Positions 47,776 through 59,610 of a DNA stretch of 64,000 bases are shown piece by piece. The translations under genes and the position numbers were made by a program. Numbering within the stretch: position 1 is the first letter of the stretch; each line of letters starts with the position of its first letter. The notes under the pieces are model-generated. The model did no database searches and was not told the origin of the DNA. It saw only the letters and a program-made list of their open reading frames with translations. Source of the DNA: Dipteronia dyeriana (taxonomy: Eukaryota; Streptophyta; Magnoliopsida; Sapindales; Sapindaceae). The stretch covers positions 14,214,001 to 14,278,000 of the forward strand of contig CM065296.1 in NCBI GenBank assembly GCA_032871835.1, written 5' to 3'.

Positions 47776-47788
47776 AGCTCCGATACCA
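47776..47788 (-). other. Primer binding site of copia B
   Basis: The - strand reads TGGTATCGGAGCT two bases from the LTR end, a mutated initiator-Met tRNA site. Confidence 0.75.
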
Positions 47789-47790
47789 AT

Positions 47791-49941
47791 TTTAGGGAAA
47801 ATCGCACAATGGAAGTGTAAAAAATTAGGCTTCGATGTATTTTAAAAAATTTCCCTTTAAAAGAAAGAACCTTAACCCTAGATTAATTGATGTATACTAA
47901 AAAGTGTCGTACCTTTTTTTTCATGACGATTCAACTAGCGTCGAATCGAATCTGCAAGATCTTCCAATCCAATCACAAACTTGAATCACCTAGGAGTGTG
48001 GACTCCCTTTCTTTAAATTGTATACCTGAGGATGGAAACAAATAAAATCTTCTTCTTTGTTAGTCATAATAATCCTCCAAGAGAAAAACCAAGAACGTCT
48101 GGTTACTTGTGAATTATCAATTAATTTGAATGAAACTCGTGTGACCCTTTTGATGCAAAGGATACCAGTGTACTATCTAAAACAAAAACGTTCTCTCTTT
48201 TCTCTATGCTTGCCAAATTCTTCACACAATGAGCTGGACGAAGTTTTTTTTTATAACAAAACAAAGCAACTTCTCACACAAAAAATTATGTCTTGGTCGA
48301 ATTTAATAGGTAGTATATATAGGAGATCAAATCCTCTGCTAAGAAAGATTTACTTGGTGGGCAAGAATACTTTCCTTAGGTGGATTTACTTGGTGACCAA
48401 GAATCCTTAAAAAAAAAAAGAATTATTTTCTACACCAAGACTTCTAATTCAACTCTTTAGTGTATTTGTGACCATATTAAAGACTTCCTAATTTGACTAG
48501 ATAAATAATTCATTTTATTTATCTACTTACCGAATATAGTCTTTAATATTAATTATACTACCAAAATTAGTATAATACTAGGTGGCATTCTCCTAATAGG
48601 AAAACAATTTTGACTTTTAATTAAATCATTAATTAATTACCAAATCAATTAATCTCTAGTTAATTAAATAATAAAACAAAAAACAATATAATAAGCGATT
48701 TTATATAGCCTTGCCGCCCAAGACCCCATATGGGCATATATATTATTTTTCTTTTTCTATTAAATCCATTGGACCTAATAAAAAGTCCACATGTGAACTA
48801 GACTCATTCTTACTAAAAGAAACAAGTCCACATGCCTTAATACAATTCTTGATGGACCCATAAATTGGTCCGGTAGAATATATCAAGTGATCCATGCAGG
48901 TTCGTGTGGATTGAGGATCTTGGCGGACTATCTAAATTTAAGCTCCAATAGACACAACCCAATCACAATCAACAAATGGTTCACTTAGGTCCAATATATT
49001 AATTTTAGTTCATTCCAATAAAGAACTAAAATTGAACTCTTAAATAAAGATAGAAGAAGTTAATATTGCTCATTCGTACCCTAGATAACTTTAATGGAGA
49101 AAGTGTACCTCGTAAAGAATACCAGTAATCGCCAAGAGCTCATAGACCGCCTATAGCTCTCCAAGTTACCATATTTACTCATATGACCATTTTTTGAACT
49201 TGGATATTTTGACTTGTCTAGAAGCCTTGTTTCAATAGACACTATTGAAAACTTAATGTTAAGATTTAATATCCAATACCTCAAAACATCCATATGATGA
49301 TATTCTAATCTCATTTAATAAATGGAGTCACGATGTCCATATCTATAAATGAAGTCCTCTATCGATTAACAAATGAATACCATCAAACTATCGAGGATAG
49401 ACTATGTTATTTAATCGTACTCGTTGGTAGCTCAAATAATAACCCTTGCAACCATAAGTCCATCATTTACCTTAGGATTGAGATAGACTCTCCGATTGTC
49501 TTCTAGTGAAAACTTTTATCCATTGAAAGTTTTGGTTAAAGTAATTCACTGTGATCCTATTCAATGCACCTAGTGCACTAGATTCTTTTACCCAAAGACA
49601 CCACACTTTGATAATTTAAGACTCATCATAACACATTTGATCCTACTCAAATGCTAGCAATATAATCTACAACCGTGACAAGATAAATGCGCTCAACCTT
49701 TATCTTAAGTTGTGAATGTTATTCAAGAGTATTTCAATAATTGTGTCTACCTTATACATATCTAGATGTATGACAATTCTTCTTTTCTTATAGTCTTTTA
49801 ACCTTGTGATTATTTATTCTGACAATTATAATAATTAAACTATAAATGCTATAAGATTTATTAAACTAGAAATCACTTTATTAATATGAAAAGATTGTCA
49901 AATACATTATTATACTCTTGCTATCGAGCATAATCCCAACA
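47791..49941 (-). mobile_element. 5' LTR of copia B
   Basis: 2,151 bp. The left end reads TTTAGGGAAAATCGC (TG mutated to TT) and the right end ATCGAGCATAATCCCAACA. It matches the 3' LTR at 28127-30310 apart from substitutions and small indels. Confidence 0.9.
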
Positions 49942-52292
49942 CATCCCTGAATCCACCTCTACAGCTGAACCGATCAGTTGTTTGAGGGAAAAATTCAGCA
50001 TTCTTGACAGCATTACAATTTCCATTCCCTATAGGAGATACGATAAGTACAGTCCTCCATCCGGTATGCTCCCTATTCATACCGATGCTTTTGAAAGCAG
50101 GGTAAGATTGCCTTTTAATCCATCTCTCAGTATGGTGCTTTACACCCTACAGTTTGCTCCCTTCCAACTGGCACCAGGGTTTTTGAGGGACCTTGTGGTT
50201 TTTTTTGTACTTTGGAAAGAGTCGTGCAAGAAAGAAAACATCAATAGGTAATCAGGACTAGACGAGTTGAGGTTCCTCTTCTAGATTACTACTAATTCTC
50301 CCGGTCCAAAAGGGTAGTTCTATATCTGGATAAAGAACAACCTAAAGTTTATTGTACTAGGTGCCACAAAGAAGGATGCTTCCTGGAATGAGGAATGGGT
50401 TGTAGTTGGCGAAGACTAGGGGACCTCAGTTTGCATTGGGGGGAAGGAGTTCAAGGACTCTACTTGGTTCAGTGGCAAACCTATCTAGGAGAATGCTTCT
50501 CTCTCCACTAAATCTAGGGTGATCCTCGAGGCGATCATCAAACGGAACTTCATTAATCTAAAGTATCCTACCTCAGATGCTTATGATCCTAACAGGGTGA
50601 ACCGGTACCTGCATATCTCTATTGCTTCTCCTGGTACGATGGATCTCTTTATTTCTGTTGATTTGTGTTTCCTGCTTTGCATTGGTGTGTTCTAATTTTT
50701 CTTAGTTTATACAGTTTCGACAGTCCCATTACCGGTTCAGTGGGAGCCCGGTTTGCTTCAAAGCTAACTTCTTCCCCTGTTTCCTTCTCCACCTGGATCC
50801 CCCATTGACCAAACTGCTATGACCCCTTCCCCCTCTATCTTGGCAAGGAGGGGTGGACCCATTCCTGTCCCAGTTGGGATACACAAGGTATCTCTTTCCA
50901 CTCATCCTGGGCCCACATCTCAAATGGATGTATTCATATCTCGGTTAACCAGGGTAAGAGGTAAGGGTTTTATTTCTCCTGTTGCCACTACCATTACTCT
51001 TTCTACTACTGTTGTAACTAGTACTACAACTTATACATCTACCGCTGCTACTGTTATTATTCCACCTCCCCATCCAGCTTCAATACCACTACCGTTGTAG
51101 CTTCTCAAGAGTGAACCCGATCCCGTCCAAGGATTACTTGTCAAAGCAAAGTCGTGGACCGGTTTATCGCTTCATATCCTGATAGAAGTCTAATCCCTAT
51201 AACCTCGATGCCTATTGATATCCTGTTCATCAAGAGGTTTGCCCTCATACCCGAGGTAAGAAGGAAACATTCTACTTGATACTACTTTAATACATTCTCG
51301 ATTGGCACTTATGTAGTAGCTGACTTGATTGTTGTGACTTGTAGACTTTTTAATACATCATCATTGTGAGTCATCAAATGAATTCAATGAGAAGACGTGC
51401 TGAGAACGCTAAGGCCAAGCTTGAAAGGGCCCAAAATGAGCATGCCCTGCTGCAGACTGATAACCACAGTTTGAGCCAAACCTTAGACCAGACCATCAAA
51501 TCTCTTGAGGATGCTAAAGGTAACACGAAACTAAACGAGTGCACATTTGATACTAAAGTTTTATGGTCGAATCGTCATGAAATGGAGAGGAAGCTTATGA
51601 GGAATAAGGTCTAAGGGCTAGAAATAGAGAACCAGGCTATACGTGATAAGGTGGTGAGCTTGGAAACTGGGGTGGACGCCTCGTTCCGAGATGGCTATTT
51701 CTATATTGGATTTCATGTGGCCTAGGCTCTGCCTCCTCCTTTGGAGTTGTCCATCATCGTGAACCGGAATATAAAGGAGATATTAGAAAATGCCAAGAAT
51801 ATGTCTACCTCCATTGATGGAGTAGGACCTTTGTGAGCTGTTAGAACCGATGAAGGTACAGGTGATGATAAAGATCAGTAGCTTGCTTCTTCTCTTCTAC
51901 CAAGAAGTGGAGCTATCGGTGTAGATCCTCTCTCAAAGATCTCAGATAAAGTTATATCCCAGGCTAATGAGGGAGCTTTAATCTTACTTGCTTCCACTTC
52001 AAAACCTACTGAGACAACAGAGGATCAACCTACTTCTAAGGAGGTGGGGGCTATCTAAGCTACTACCAAGGAGATAACTGAGCAAACTGGAGTTATGACT
52101 TCATCCCAGGATGTCACGGTAGGGGTTCAGTCTGATCCAACTCAGGTAGAAGCTCCAATTGAGGCAGCACATAAAGTGGTAGAGGAACAGGCTGTTGATG
52201 AATCTATAAAAGAGGTAGATGAGCAGTCACCATATGATGTAGTTGGGAGAGAGGGCTACCAAGGGGAGTTGATGCATAAACCAGTAATCTGA
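49942..52292 (+). pseudogene. Antisense ORF of D, main part
   Basis: Continues the frame of 27888-28126. The open segment 49982-50251 contains VRLPFNPSLSMVLYTLQFAP and FLRDLVVFFVLWKES, resembling the N-terminal domain of proteins annotated in plants as putative transposon proteins. Next come a broken segment (50270-50633), a Thr/Ser/Pro-rich segment (50819-51100), DRFIASYPDRSLIPITSMP (about 51155-51212), a candidate intron (51256-51344), a predicted coiled coil (51376-51611: MRRRAENAKAKLERAQNEHA), VDASFRDGYFYIGFHVA near 51670-51722, and an acidic tail to 52292. Many breaks. Function unknown. Confidence 0.7.
51256..51344 (+). other. Candidate spliceosomal intron in the D antisense ORF
   Basis: Donor CCCGAG|GTAAG at 51255/51256 and acceptor GACTTGTAG| at 51344, length 89. 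Upstream and downstream frames both align codon by codon with F and join in phase 0, while the intron frame has an in-frame stop near 51279. The homologous interval is 82 bp in F (12999-13080) and G (5062-5143, - strand). Confidence 0.55.
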
Positions 52293-53324
52293 TACATTAT
52301 CTTCTGTTACGTTGCCTAAAAATAAGGGTGGGCACCCTGTTTGATCAAAAGAGAAACAAACCCATCATTTATTTATTTAGTATTACTTTTACATGGATGT
52401 AGCTCGAAACGAGAGGATGAGCTCCCTGATGCGAATGAATGTAAAATGTCTTCATTTCTCCCTTTTTTGCTTGTATCTGGGTGAGCTCCATCTTGGTTGA
52501 ATTTGTCTCGCTTTATCTCTTAAATTGATCTAGAATCCAGTCCCATATATATACTCCAGATGCTTGGTAAAAAATTAATCCCTAGAGTTGTAATACATTA
52601 GGTTCTCTATTTGAGTGGTCTTCTGGTTTCTTCAGGATGCTACACGCATGGGTTGGACCATCCTTCTATCATAATTTAGGTGAAATAATGAGTGTCAAGT
52701 GCTTGGGTACCAAGGGCCTCCCTTTGTCGTTGTACCCTAGTACTCAGATGATATCTTGACTGAGATGATCATTGCCATCACTTTAAGTCCCCAAGTGCAT
52801 GCCTAGTTTAAACAAACCCTGACAACACAAAACAACTTAAAAATAGGTGAGAGAATAAACTGAAGTATTTAAGTGACCGGTACCAGGTTACTGAGGTACT
52901 ATGCACTTACACCTAGATCTTTCTTAGCGGTGGTAGCCCGACCAAGGCATCAAGAACGCCATTTTGGCTATCTTTGTCTTGTGATTTGGCTAGTAACTAT
53001 GCACTTAAGCTTAGACCCTTCATGAGGGGGTCACCCGACCATCGGAAATGCTATCTGGCTATCCTGGTCTTGAGATTTGACGGGCAACTATGCATTTACG
53101 CTCAAACCTACCTTAGCGGAGGGTGGTACCCAACGGAGGCATCGGGGTATCCATATGGATTTCTCGGTTCATGGCGATCGTGATGACTTACCGTTGTAAA
53201 AAACATAAATAAATGGATATTGAGAAACAAATGGAGACATTATTGATGATAAATTTAGGAGTACAATGCTTGCCAGGTATCTATACTGGTACTTATCCTA
53301 GGTTGACTAGGAGTCTTCATCCTT
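52293..53324 (-). other. 3' UTR of D with three tandem units
   Basis: Non-coding. 'cccgacc' anchored repeat units lie near 52937, 53033 and 53127. The stretch 52310-52900 matches the distal UTR of G, F and E. Nothing else is recognisable. Confidence 0.7.
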
Positions 53325-54600
53325 CTACGGGTAGAACCTCTTGAGGTGGTTTGCATCCCAAGTATGGTTGATAGGACACCCATCTATGTTTTCTAACTTA
53401 TAGGCTCCACTTCGGATAACTACCTTCACCAAGTAGGGCCCTTCCTAGTTTGGGTCCAGTACTCCGTCCGACCGAGTCTTGGTGTTCTAGGTTACCTGCT
53501 AGAGCCCTAGGTTCTTTTCCTTGAAACTGTAGGCTTTAAGCTTTTTATTGAAGTACCTTGCGATCCAGCTATGGTAGATTGCCAACTTTTTCTGCCACCC
53601 TTTCTTTTTTTTCCTCAAGTAGATCTAACTTAGCCCTTATTTTGACCTTGTTGCTTTATGGCTCAAAATGTTGAACCCTGAACGAGATTAGCCTGTGCTC
53701 GATAGGCAGGACCGACTCTACCTATAAAGCTAAAGAGTAAGGGGTTTCTTCAGTCATGATCCTTTTAGTGGTGTGGCATGCCTATAGTACATCGGGGAGC
53801 TCCTCGGCCCATTTACCTTTCTTCTATTGTAGCTTCTTTTTCATAAGCTTATTGATTATTTTATTGATAGCCTCTACCAGGACATTTGTTTGGGGATTAG
53901 CTACCGATGCAAAATGGAGGTCAATACCTAGGTCTTCACAGAAATCCCTAAACTGTGCATTGTCAAACCGTATGCCAAGCTCAATAATAATGACAATCGA
54001 GGTACCGAATCTGCAGACAACATTTTTGATAATAAAGTTGGTGGTGTTTTCCTCTGTTATCTTAGAGAGCAGTCTCGTTTCCACCCATCGGGTGACATAA
54101 TCGATTGCAACTATAGCATGCTTGGCTTGACCAGAAGCAGTAGAGACTGGTCCGATCAAGTCAACTCCAAGATAGCAAACATATAAGGTGAACTGATTGA
54201 AGAGAGACACTTTGGGGTAGATGGTTCTGATTGGACTTTCTCTAGCAAGGTCCACATGATTGTACAAATGGCCTCACATTAAGGTGCATAATTAGCCAGT
54301 AGTAACCTATACGTAGCACTTGATAGGCCAATGATTCTCCTCTGGTATGGTTCCCACATTCCCTCGAATGAACCTGTTTGAGTGACCAGCTAGCATCATC
54401 GGGATGTAAGCATCGAAGTAGGGGAAGAGACCTTCTTCTATGGTAGAGGTTTTCATCAACCAAGTAGTAATGGACTGAGGTTCTTTTGATCTTCCAAGCT
54501 TGATCAGGGTCCCTTGGGAGCTTTTCTTCTTGGAGGTAAGCAACTATTGGGTCCATCCAACATGGGTATTGATCAACCAAGCAAACTTCTTTACCTGTAG
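53325..54600 (-). pseudogene. Integrase of D
   Basis: The H2C2 region at 54242-54580 contains VHSRECGNHTRGESLAYQVL and SCGPC. The core at 53824-54267 shows LIGPVSTASGQAKHAIVAID and VTRWVETRLLSKITEENTTN, then FASVANPQTNVLVEAINKII with the catalytic glutamate. The C-terminus reaches INHTWDANHLKRFYP and the stop at 53325-53327. Better preserved than G, F or E. Confidence 0.85.
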
Positions 54601-55224
54601 CTATGCTCGATTAGAAAATTACCAAGAGGGGTACACATTTGGGTGGGGTATGTCCCCTATTAGCAGCTATCTTAGTAAGGATATTAGCTCGATGATTCTT
54701 TTGGCGAGAAATCCGCTCTATCTTAAGCCCATTGAACCGGGCCTTGAGCTGCTAGATCAATCTGAGGTAAGCTGTCATATTGTCAAACTTTGCCTGGTAT
54801 AGCCCGGTGACCTGGTTGACAACTAGCTGGGGATCACTCTTTATATGGAGGTAGTCAGCCCCCAATTCAACAATTGTTTCATTCCAGCTAGGAGGGCTTC
54901 ATATTCTGGTATATTATTGGTAGCCCTGAACTCAAACCTAAAGCAATGTCTGTATTCCGTATTTTCTGTATCAATTAGGACAGTGCCCGCTCCACTGCCT
55001 GCTTGACCAAATGCTCCATCAGTATATAGGATCCATACCTCTCGGTTAGCTAGCCACTTGCCGACCTAATGATCTAGAGGATTGGATCCAGGTTTACAGA
55101 GGTACTAGGATCGGGAAGAGCTGAGAATCTAGCCATAAAATTTGCCAACGCTTGGGCCTTGACGGTAGTCCTAGCCTTGTACTTGATGTCGAGCTGAGTG
55201 AGTTCAAGAGCCCAGAGCACTAAC
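54601..55224 (-). pseudogene. RNase H of D, cut by copia A
   Basis: The - strand reads ELTQLDIKYKARTTVKAQAL (near 55200-55140), then YTDGAFGQAGSGAGTVLI (near 55025), then FEFRATNNIPEYEALLAGM (near 54945-54890), the usual Tat RNase H landmarks. The upstream part (reverse transcriptase, protease, gag, 5' LTR) must lie beyond element A, outside the window. Confidence 0.8.
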
Positions 55225-57553
55225 TGTTGGGATTATGCTCGATAGCAAGAGTGTAATAATGTATTTGACATTCTTTTTATAGTAATATAAGTGATTTCTA
55301 GTTTAACAAATCTTATAGCATTTATAGTTTAATTATTATAATTGTCAAAAATAAATAACCATAAGGTCAAAATACTATGAGAAAAGAAGAATTGTTCATA
55401 CATATGGATATATATAAGGTAGACACAATTCTTTAGTTAGTCTTGAATAATTTTCACAACTTAAGATACAGGTTTGGCGCCTTTATCTTGTCAAAATTGT
55501 AGATTCTTTTGCTAGTATTTGAGTGGGATCAAATGTGTTATGATGAGTCTAAAATCATCAAAGTGAAATACTTGGTGTCTTTGGGTAAAAGAATCTAATG
55601 CACTGGGTCCAATGAAGAGGATCATAGTGAAATACTTTATCCAGAACCGTCAATGGATAAAAGTTTTCACTTGAAGACAATTGGATAGTCTATCTCAATC
55701 CTGAGATAAATGATGGACTTATGGTTACAAGTGTTATATTTGAGCTATCAGTGAGTACGATTATATAGCATAGTCTATCCTCGATAGTTTGGTGGTATTC
55801 ATTTGTTAATCTATAGAGGACTTCATTTGTAGATAAGGATATCGTGGCTCCATTTATTAAATAAGAGTAGAATATCATCATGTGTATGTTTTGAGGCATT
55901 GGATATTAAATCTTAACGTTAAGTTTTCAATAGTGTCTATTGAAATAAGGTTTCTGGACAAGACAAAATATCCAAGTTCAAAATGTGGTCATATGAGTAA
56001 ATATGGTAACTTGGAGAGCTATAGGCGGTCTATGAGCTCTTGGCGATTATTGATATTCATCACGAGGATACACTATCTCCATTAAGATTGTCTAGGGTAT
56101 GAATGAGCAATATTAACTTATTCTATCATTATTTAAGAGTTCAATTTTAATTCTTTAGTGGAATGAACTAAAATTAATAAATCGGACCTAAGTGAATCTT
56201 TTGTAGATTGTGATTGGGTTGTGTCTATTGGAGCTTAAATTTAGAAAGCCCGCCAAGATCCCCAATCCATACGAAATTGCATGGATCGTTTGATATATTC
56301 TACCAAACCAATTTATGGGTCCATCTAGAATTGTATTAAGGCATGTGGACTTGTTTCCTTTTTAGTAAGAATGGGTCTAGTTCACATGTGGACTTTTTAT
56401 TAAGGTCTAATGGATTTAATAAAATAGAAAAAATTATATTGGCCCATATGTGTTGGCTTGGGCGGCAAGGGACTATTTATTAGTCTTATATATATAGTTT
56501 TTTATTTTATTATTTAATTAAATGGAATTTAAGTAATTAATTAGTTATTTATTTATTTAAAAATCAAAATCTTTTTCCTAGTAGGAGATGGTCTCCTAGA
56601 GTCATATTATTGTTGTTAATATGATAAGTATCAAATACTATATTTGATAAGTAGATAAATAAAAGGAAATTAATTATCTAGTCAAATTAGGAAGTATTTG
56701 ATTACTATTAGGACTCTAATTGACATTTGGTTAAATTAGAAATTTTTTGATTTAGTCACAGTTTAATTTATATTCAATAATTGATTATTGAATAAATACA
56801 CTATTTGAGTTGGATTATGAGTCTTGGTGTAAAAAAGAATACTTTTTTGAAAAGGATTCCTGGTCACCAAGTATATCCACCTAAGGAAAGGATTCTTGCC
56901 TACCAAGTAAATCCTTCTTAGAGGAGGATTTGGTCTCCTATATATACTACCCATAAATATCGACCAAGGTTTAATTCTAAGTGAATTTTCGCCCAAGGCT
57001 AGGGTTTTATGAGAAAGAATTTGGGCTAGTGGGAGAATTTTGAGAGAGGGAACAATTAGTTTTTATTCTAGACAAAATTCGGCCAACTCATAGATATTGT
57101 GTATTGAATTCGGCCAAGAAGAAGAGAAAAGGGGAACGTTTTTGTTTTTGATAGTGCACTAATATCCTTACAAGGGTTTTATGTACAAAAATCAAATCGG
57201 GTTCATGCGAGTTTCAATCAAATAGAGTGATAATCCATAAGTGACCGAACGTTCTTGGGTTTTCTCTAGGAGGATTATTGTGACTAACAAAAGAAATAGA
57301 TTTTGTTTGTATCCATCCTCAGGTATACAATTTAAAGAACGGGAGTCCACACTCCTAATTGATTCACATTCGTGATTGGATTGGAAGATCTTACGGATTC
57401 AATTCGGTGCTAGTTCAATCGTCACGAGAAAAAGGTATGATAATTTTAATATACGTCAATTAATCTAGGGTTAAGGTTCTTTCTATTAAAAGGGAAAAAT
57501 TTTAAAATATTAAAATTCTAATTTCATGCTTCCGTTGTGCGATTTTCCCTACA
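55225..57553 (+). mobile_element. 5' LTR of copia A
   Basis: 2,329 bp, TGTTGGGATTATGCTCG to GATTTTCCCTACA. The primer site follows at once. Aligns with 62606-64000. Confidence 0.92.
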
Positions 57554-57555
57554 AT

Positions 57556-57571
57556 TGGTATCTGAACCTGG
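57556..57571 (+). other. Primer binding site of copia A
   Basis: TGGTATCTGAACCTGG, two bases after the LTR end; a mutated initiator-Met tRNA site. Confidence 0.8.
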
Positions 57572-58291
57572 TTGTACCCTTGATTACTTGATGTATGTGT
57601 ATGTGAATCTGTTTCCTTTTATTGTATATATGCATGTTTTAGAAAGAGATGACACTCTAGGTATTCACATATATATTTATATTGGAATGTATGGATATAT
57701 ATATATATATGGATTGTTATTGTTCAATTTTGGTCCTAGAATGTCAATGTACTTTGTTTTGGGATTGTAAGAAGAAGGGTGGCCTATCATTGCCATAATT
57801 TCCTTCTTGGTAGTTGCTAAGTTATTTATTTATTTATTTATTTTGCTATTGCAATAAAAACTACTGCACTATATTGTATTAAAAATACTGCAGTATTTTA
57901 TTATTTTAAATTCTTCTATAGTACATTCAAATGTCGAAAAATCGAAGGTTTGAAGAATTGGAAGAAACCAGAACAAGTTTGGGACCGTGCGAGCCATAGC
58001 AACAAATGTTCGTGAGAACGAGCACGCGGCCACTATTGTTGTGCCATGGGCTGCACATGGCAGCCCTTTATTGGGTTGTGGCGTGCGCACGCCAATGGGA
58101 GGCAGTCGAGGGGTGTCCAAATGGACGATGGTCGTGTGATAACTTGTTCACTAAGAAAGGAAGTTTTTTGTATTCCAAGACATACGTAGTTTACTTGTTT
58201 TTCTAGGATGGACCAAAATTGTAGCTATTTATTATATTGTAAATATTACAATGTTTGCCATTGTTTGATAACATGTCATATAGAATAGGAG

Positions 58292-58333
<42 letters not shown>

Positions 58334-58914
58334 TTTGGTATGAACATGCACTGAATGGTTTTGGTATCTAATTGGCATCTAGATAACTTGGTAAATCATT
58401 CTTTGGAATTCGATCACACGCCATAAATAATTGAGTGGGAGAAGGTGTTTTGGAACACCTACGGCCTCCAAGTTTAGTTGAGCTTTATGTTTCATATAAT
58501 AACCTCCCAAGAGATATTCACGAATGGAATTTAGCTAGATACTTCTTTATAAGGATATAGTGGACATTTAACTCAAACGATATCTACTCCCAAAGGAGGG
58601 ATATTCGTGAGGGATTATATTGAAGGTTGATAACTTGGTAACACACTCAATGTGATTTTATTAATATCCTCAAGAGTTCATGTGTATAAAATCGCAAGGC
58701 TAAAATTGAAAACGCTAGTTGTTATGTCAACAATTAGGAGGGACCTAGTTCAACTAGTAAATGGTGCGAACTCCCAAAGGAGGCGTGACATTTATGGGTG
58801 TTGGATCACTATTGAATTTTACAACTGAATTATTTTATTTAATTCATAATAAATATTCAAAAGTGCGATATCATGATTGTTTACTTATATAATTTTTGTT
58901 ATTAAAAAGAAATC
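57572..58914 (+). other. Leader of copia A
   Basis: Non-coding 1.3 kb. TA runs at about 57694-57709 and 58297-58328. The GC-richer block near 57940-58150 corresponds to those in B and C. The region near 58430-58800 is highly similar to 38100-38480. Confidence 0.7.
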
Positions 58915-59610
58915 ATGACCTCATGCCTAATCAACATCCTAAAAGATAATACTTTAATTGATGATAATTATGTCTCGTGGAAAAGGAATATTGGGTTGTT
59001 GTTGCAAGCTGGAAAGCATAAGTTCATTCTGTGTACTCCTAAACCACATACTCCTACTAATATATCTACTCAGGAGCAAAGGGATGAGTATCAGTAGTGG
59101 GAGTCTTCAGATGAGATGGCTAAATGTTACATTATGGCCACCATCTTCGATGTGTTGCAACAGGAACATGAATGATTGGAGACTGCTGCCGATATAATGA
59201 TGTCTCGAGAGGAGATGTTTGCTATGAAGTCCAGGATGACTATGAGAGAGGAAGTGACTGCTTTCATGAATCTTATGATGAAACATGGACATGCTGTGAA
59301 AGATCACATGTTAAAGTCGTAGCACATCTCAACATTGTTAAAATCAATGGTGCTACGATAGACGGTAAGACAAAAATTGACAGGATTGTCAACTCACTAT
59401 CGGATTCCTTTGATCAGTTCAAGTTAGACTACACCTTGAACAATAAGGAATACACCTTGCAAGGCTTGATGCAAGATGTTCAAAGCACCAAGAAAATCCT
59501 TGTGATAGTCATGGGTTAAGAGATTCATACGGTTAGTAAAGTTGCTACTGTTAAGACACGTGAGAAGGTCAAGAAACAACGGAAGAAAAAGCCACTTGGG
59601 CCTAACTAGA
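58915..59610 (+). pseudogene. Gag of copia A, zinc knuckle deleted
   Basis: ATG at 58915: LINILKDNTLIDDNYVSWKR, stop at 59095-59097, then frames with MMSREEMFAMKSRMTMREE, VKDHMLKVVAHLNIVKINGA and NKEYTLQGLMQDVQSTKKIL. After a Lys-rich stretch (59570-59600) it jumps to RFRERNRLNENEF at about 59612, skipping the zinc knuckle and protease motif kept in C. Same junction as B. Confidence 0.88.

Larger units (their letters stand above)
28127..49941 (-). mobile_element. Ty1/copia element B (nested in D, split by C)
   Basis: - strand copia element. 5' LTR 49941-47791, primer site, leader, gag, protease remnant, integrase, then element C (31783-44154), then reverse transcriptase, RNase H, polypurine tract and 3' LTR 30310-28127. 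Flanks are CATTC (28122-28126) and CATCC (49942-49946), a 5-bp target duplication with one mismatch. Integrase and reverse transcriptase resemble plant copia gag-pol of the Tork/Angela sort; the lineage is uncertain. Confidence 0.9.
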
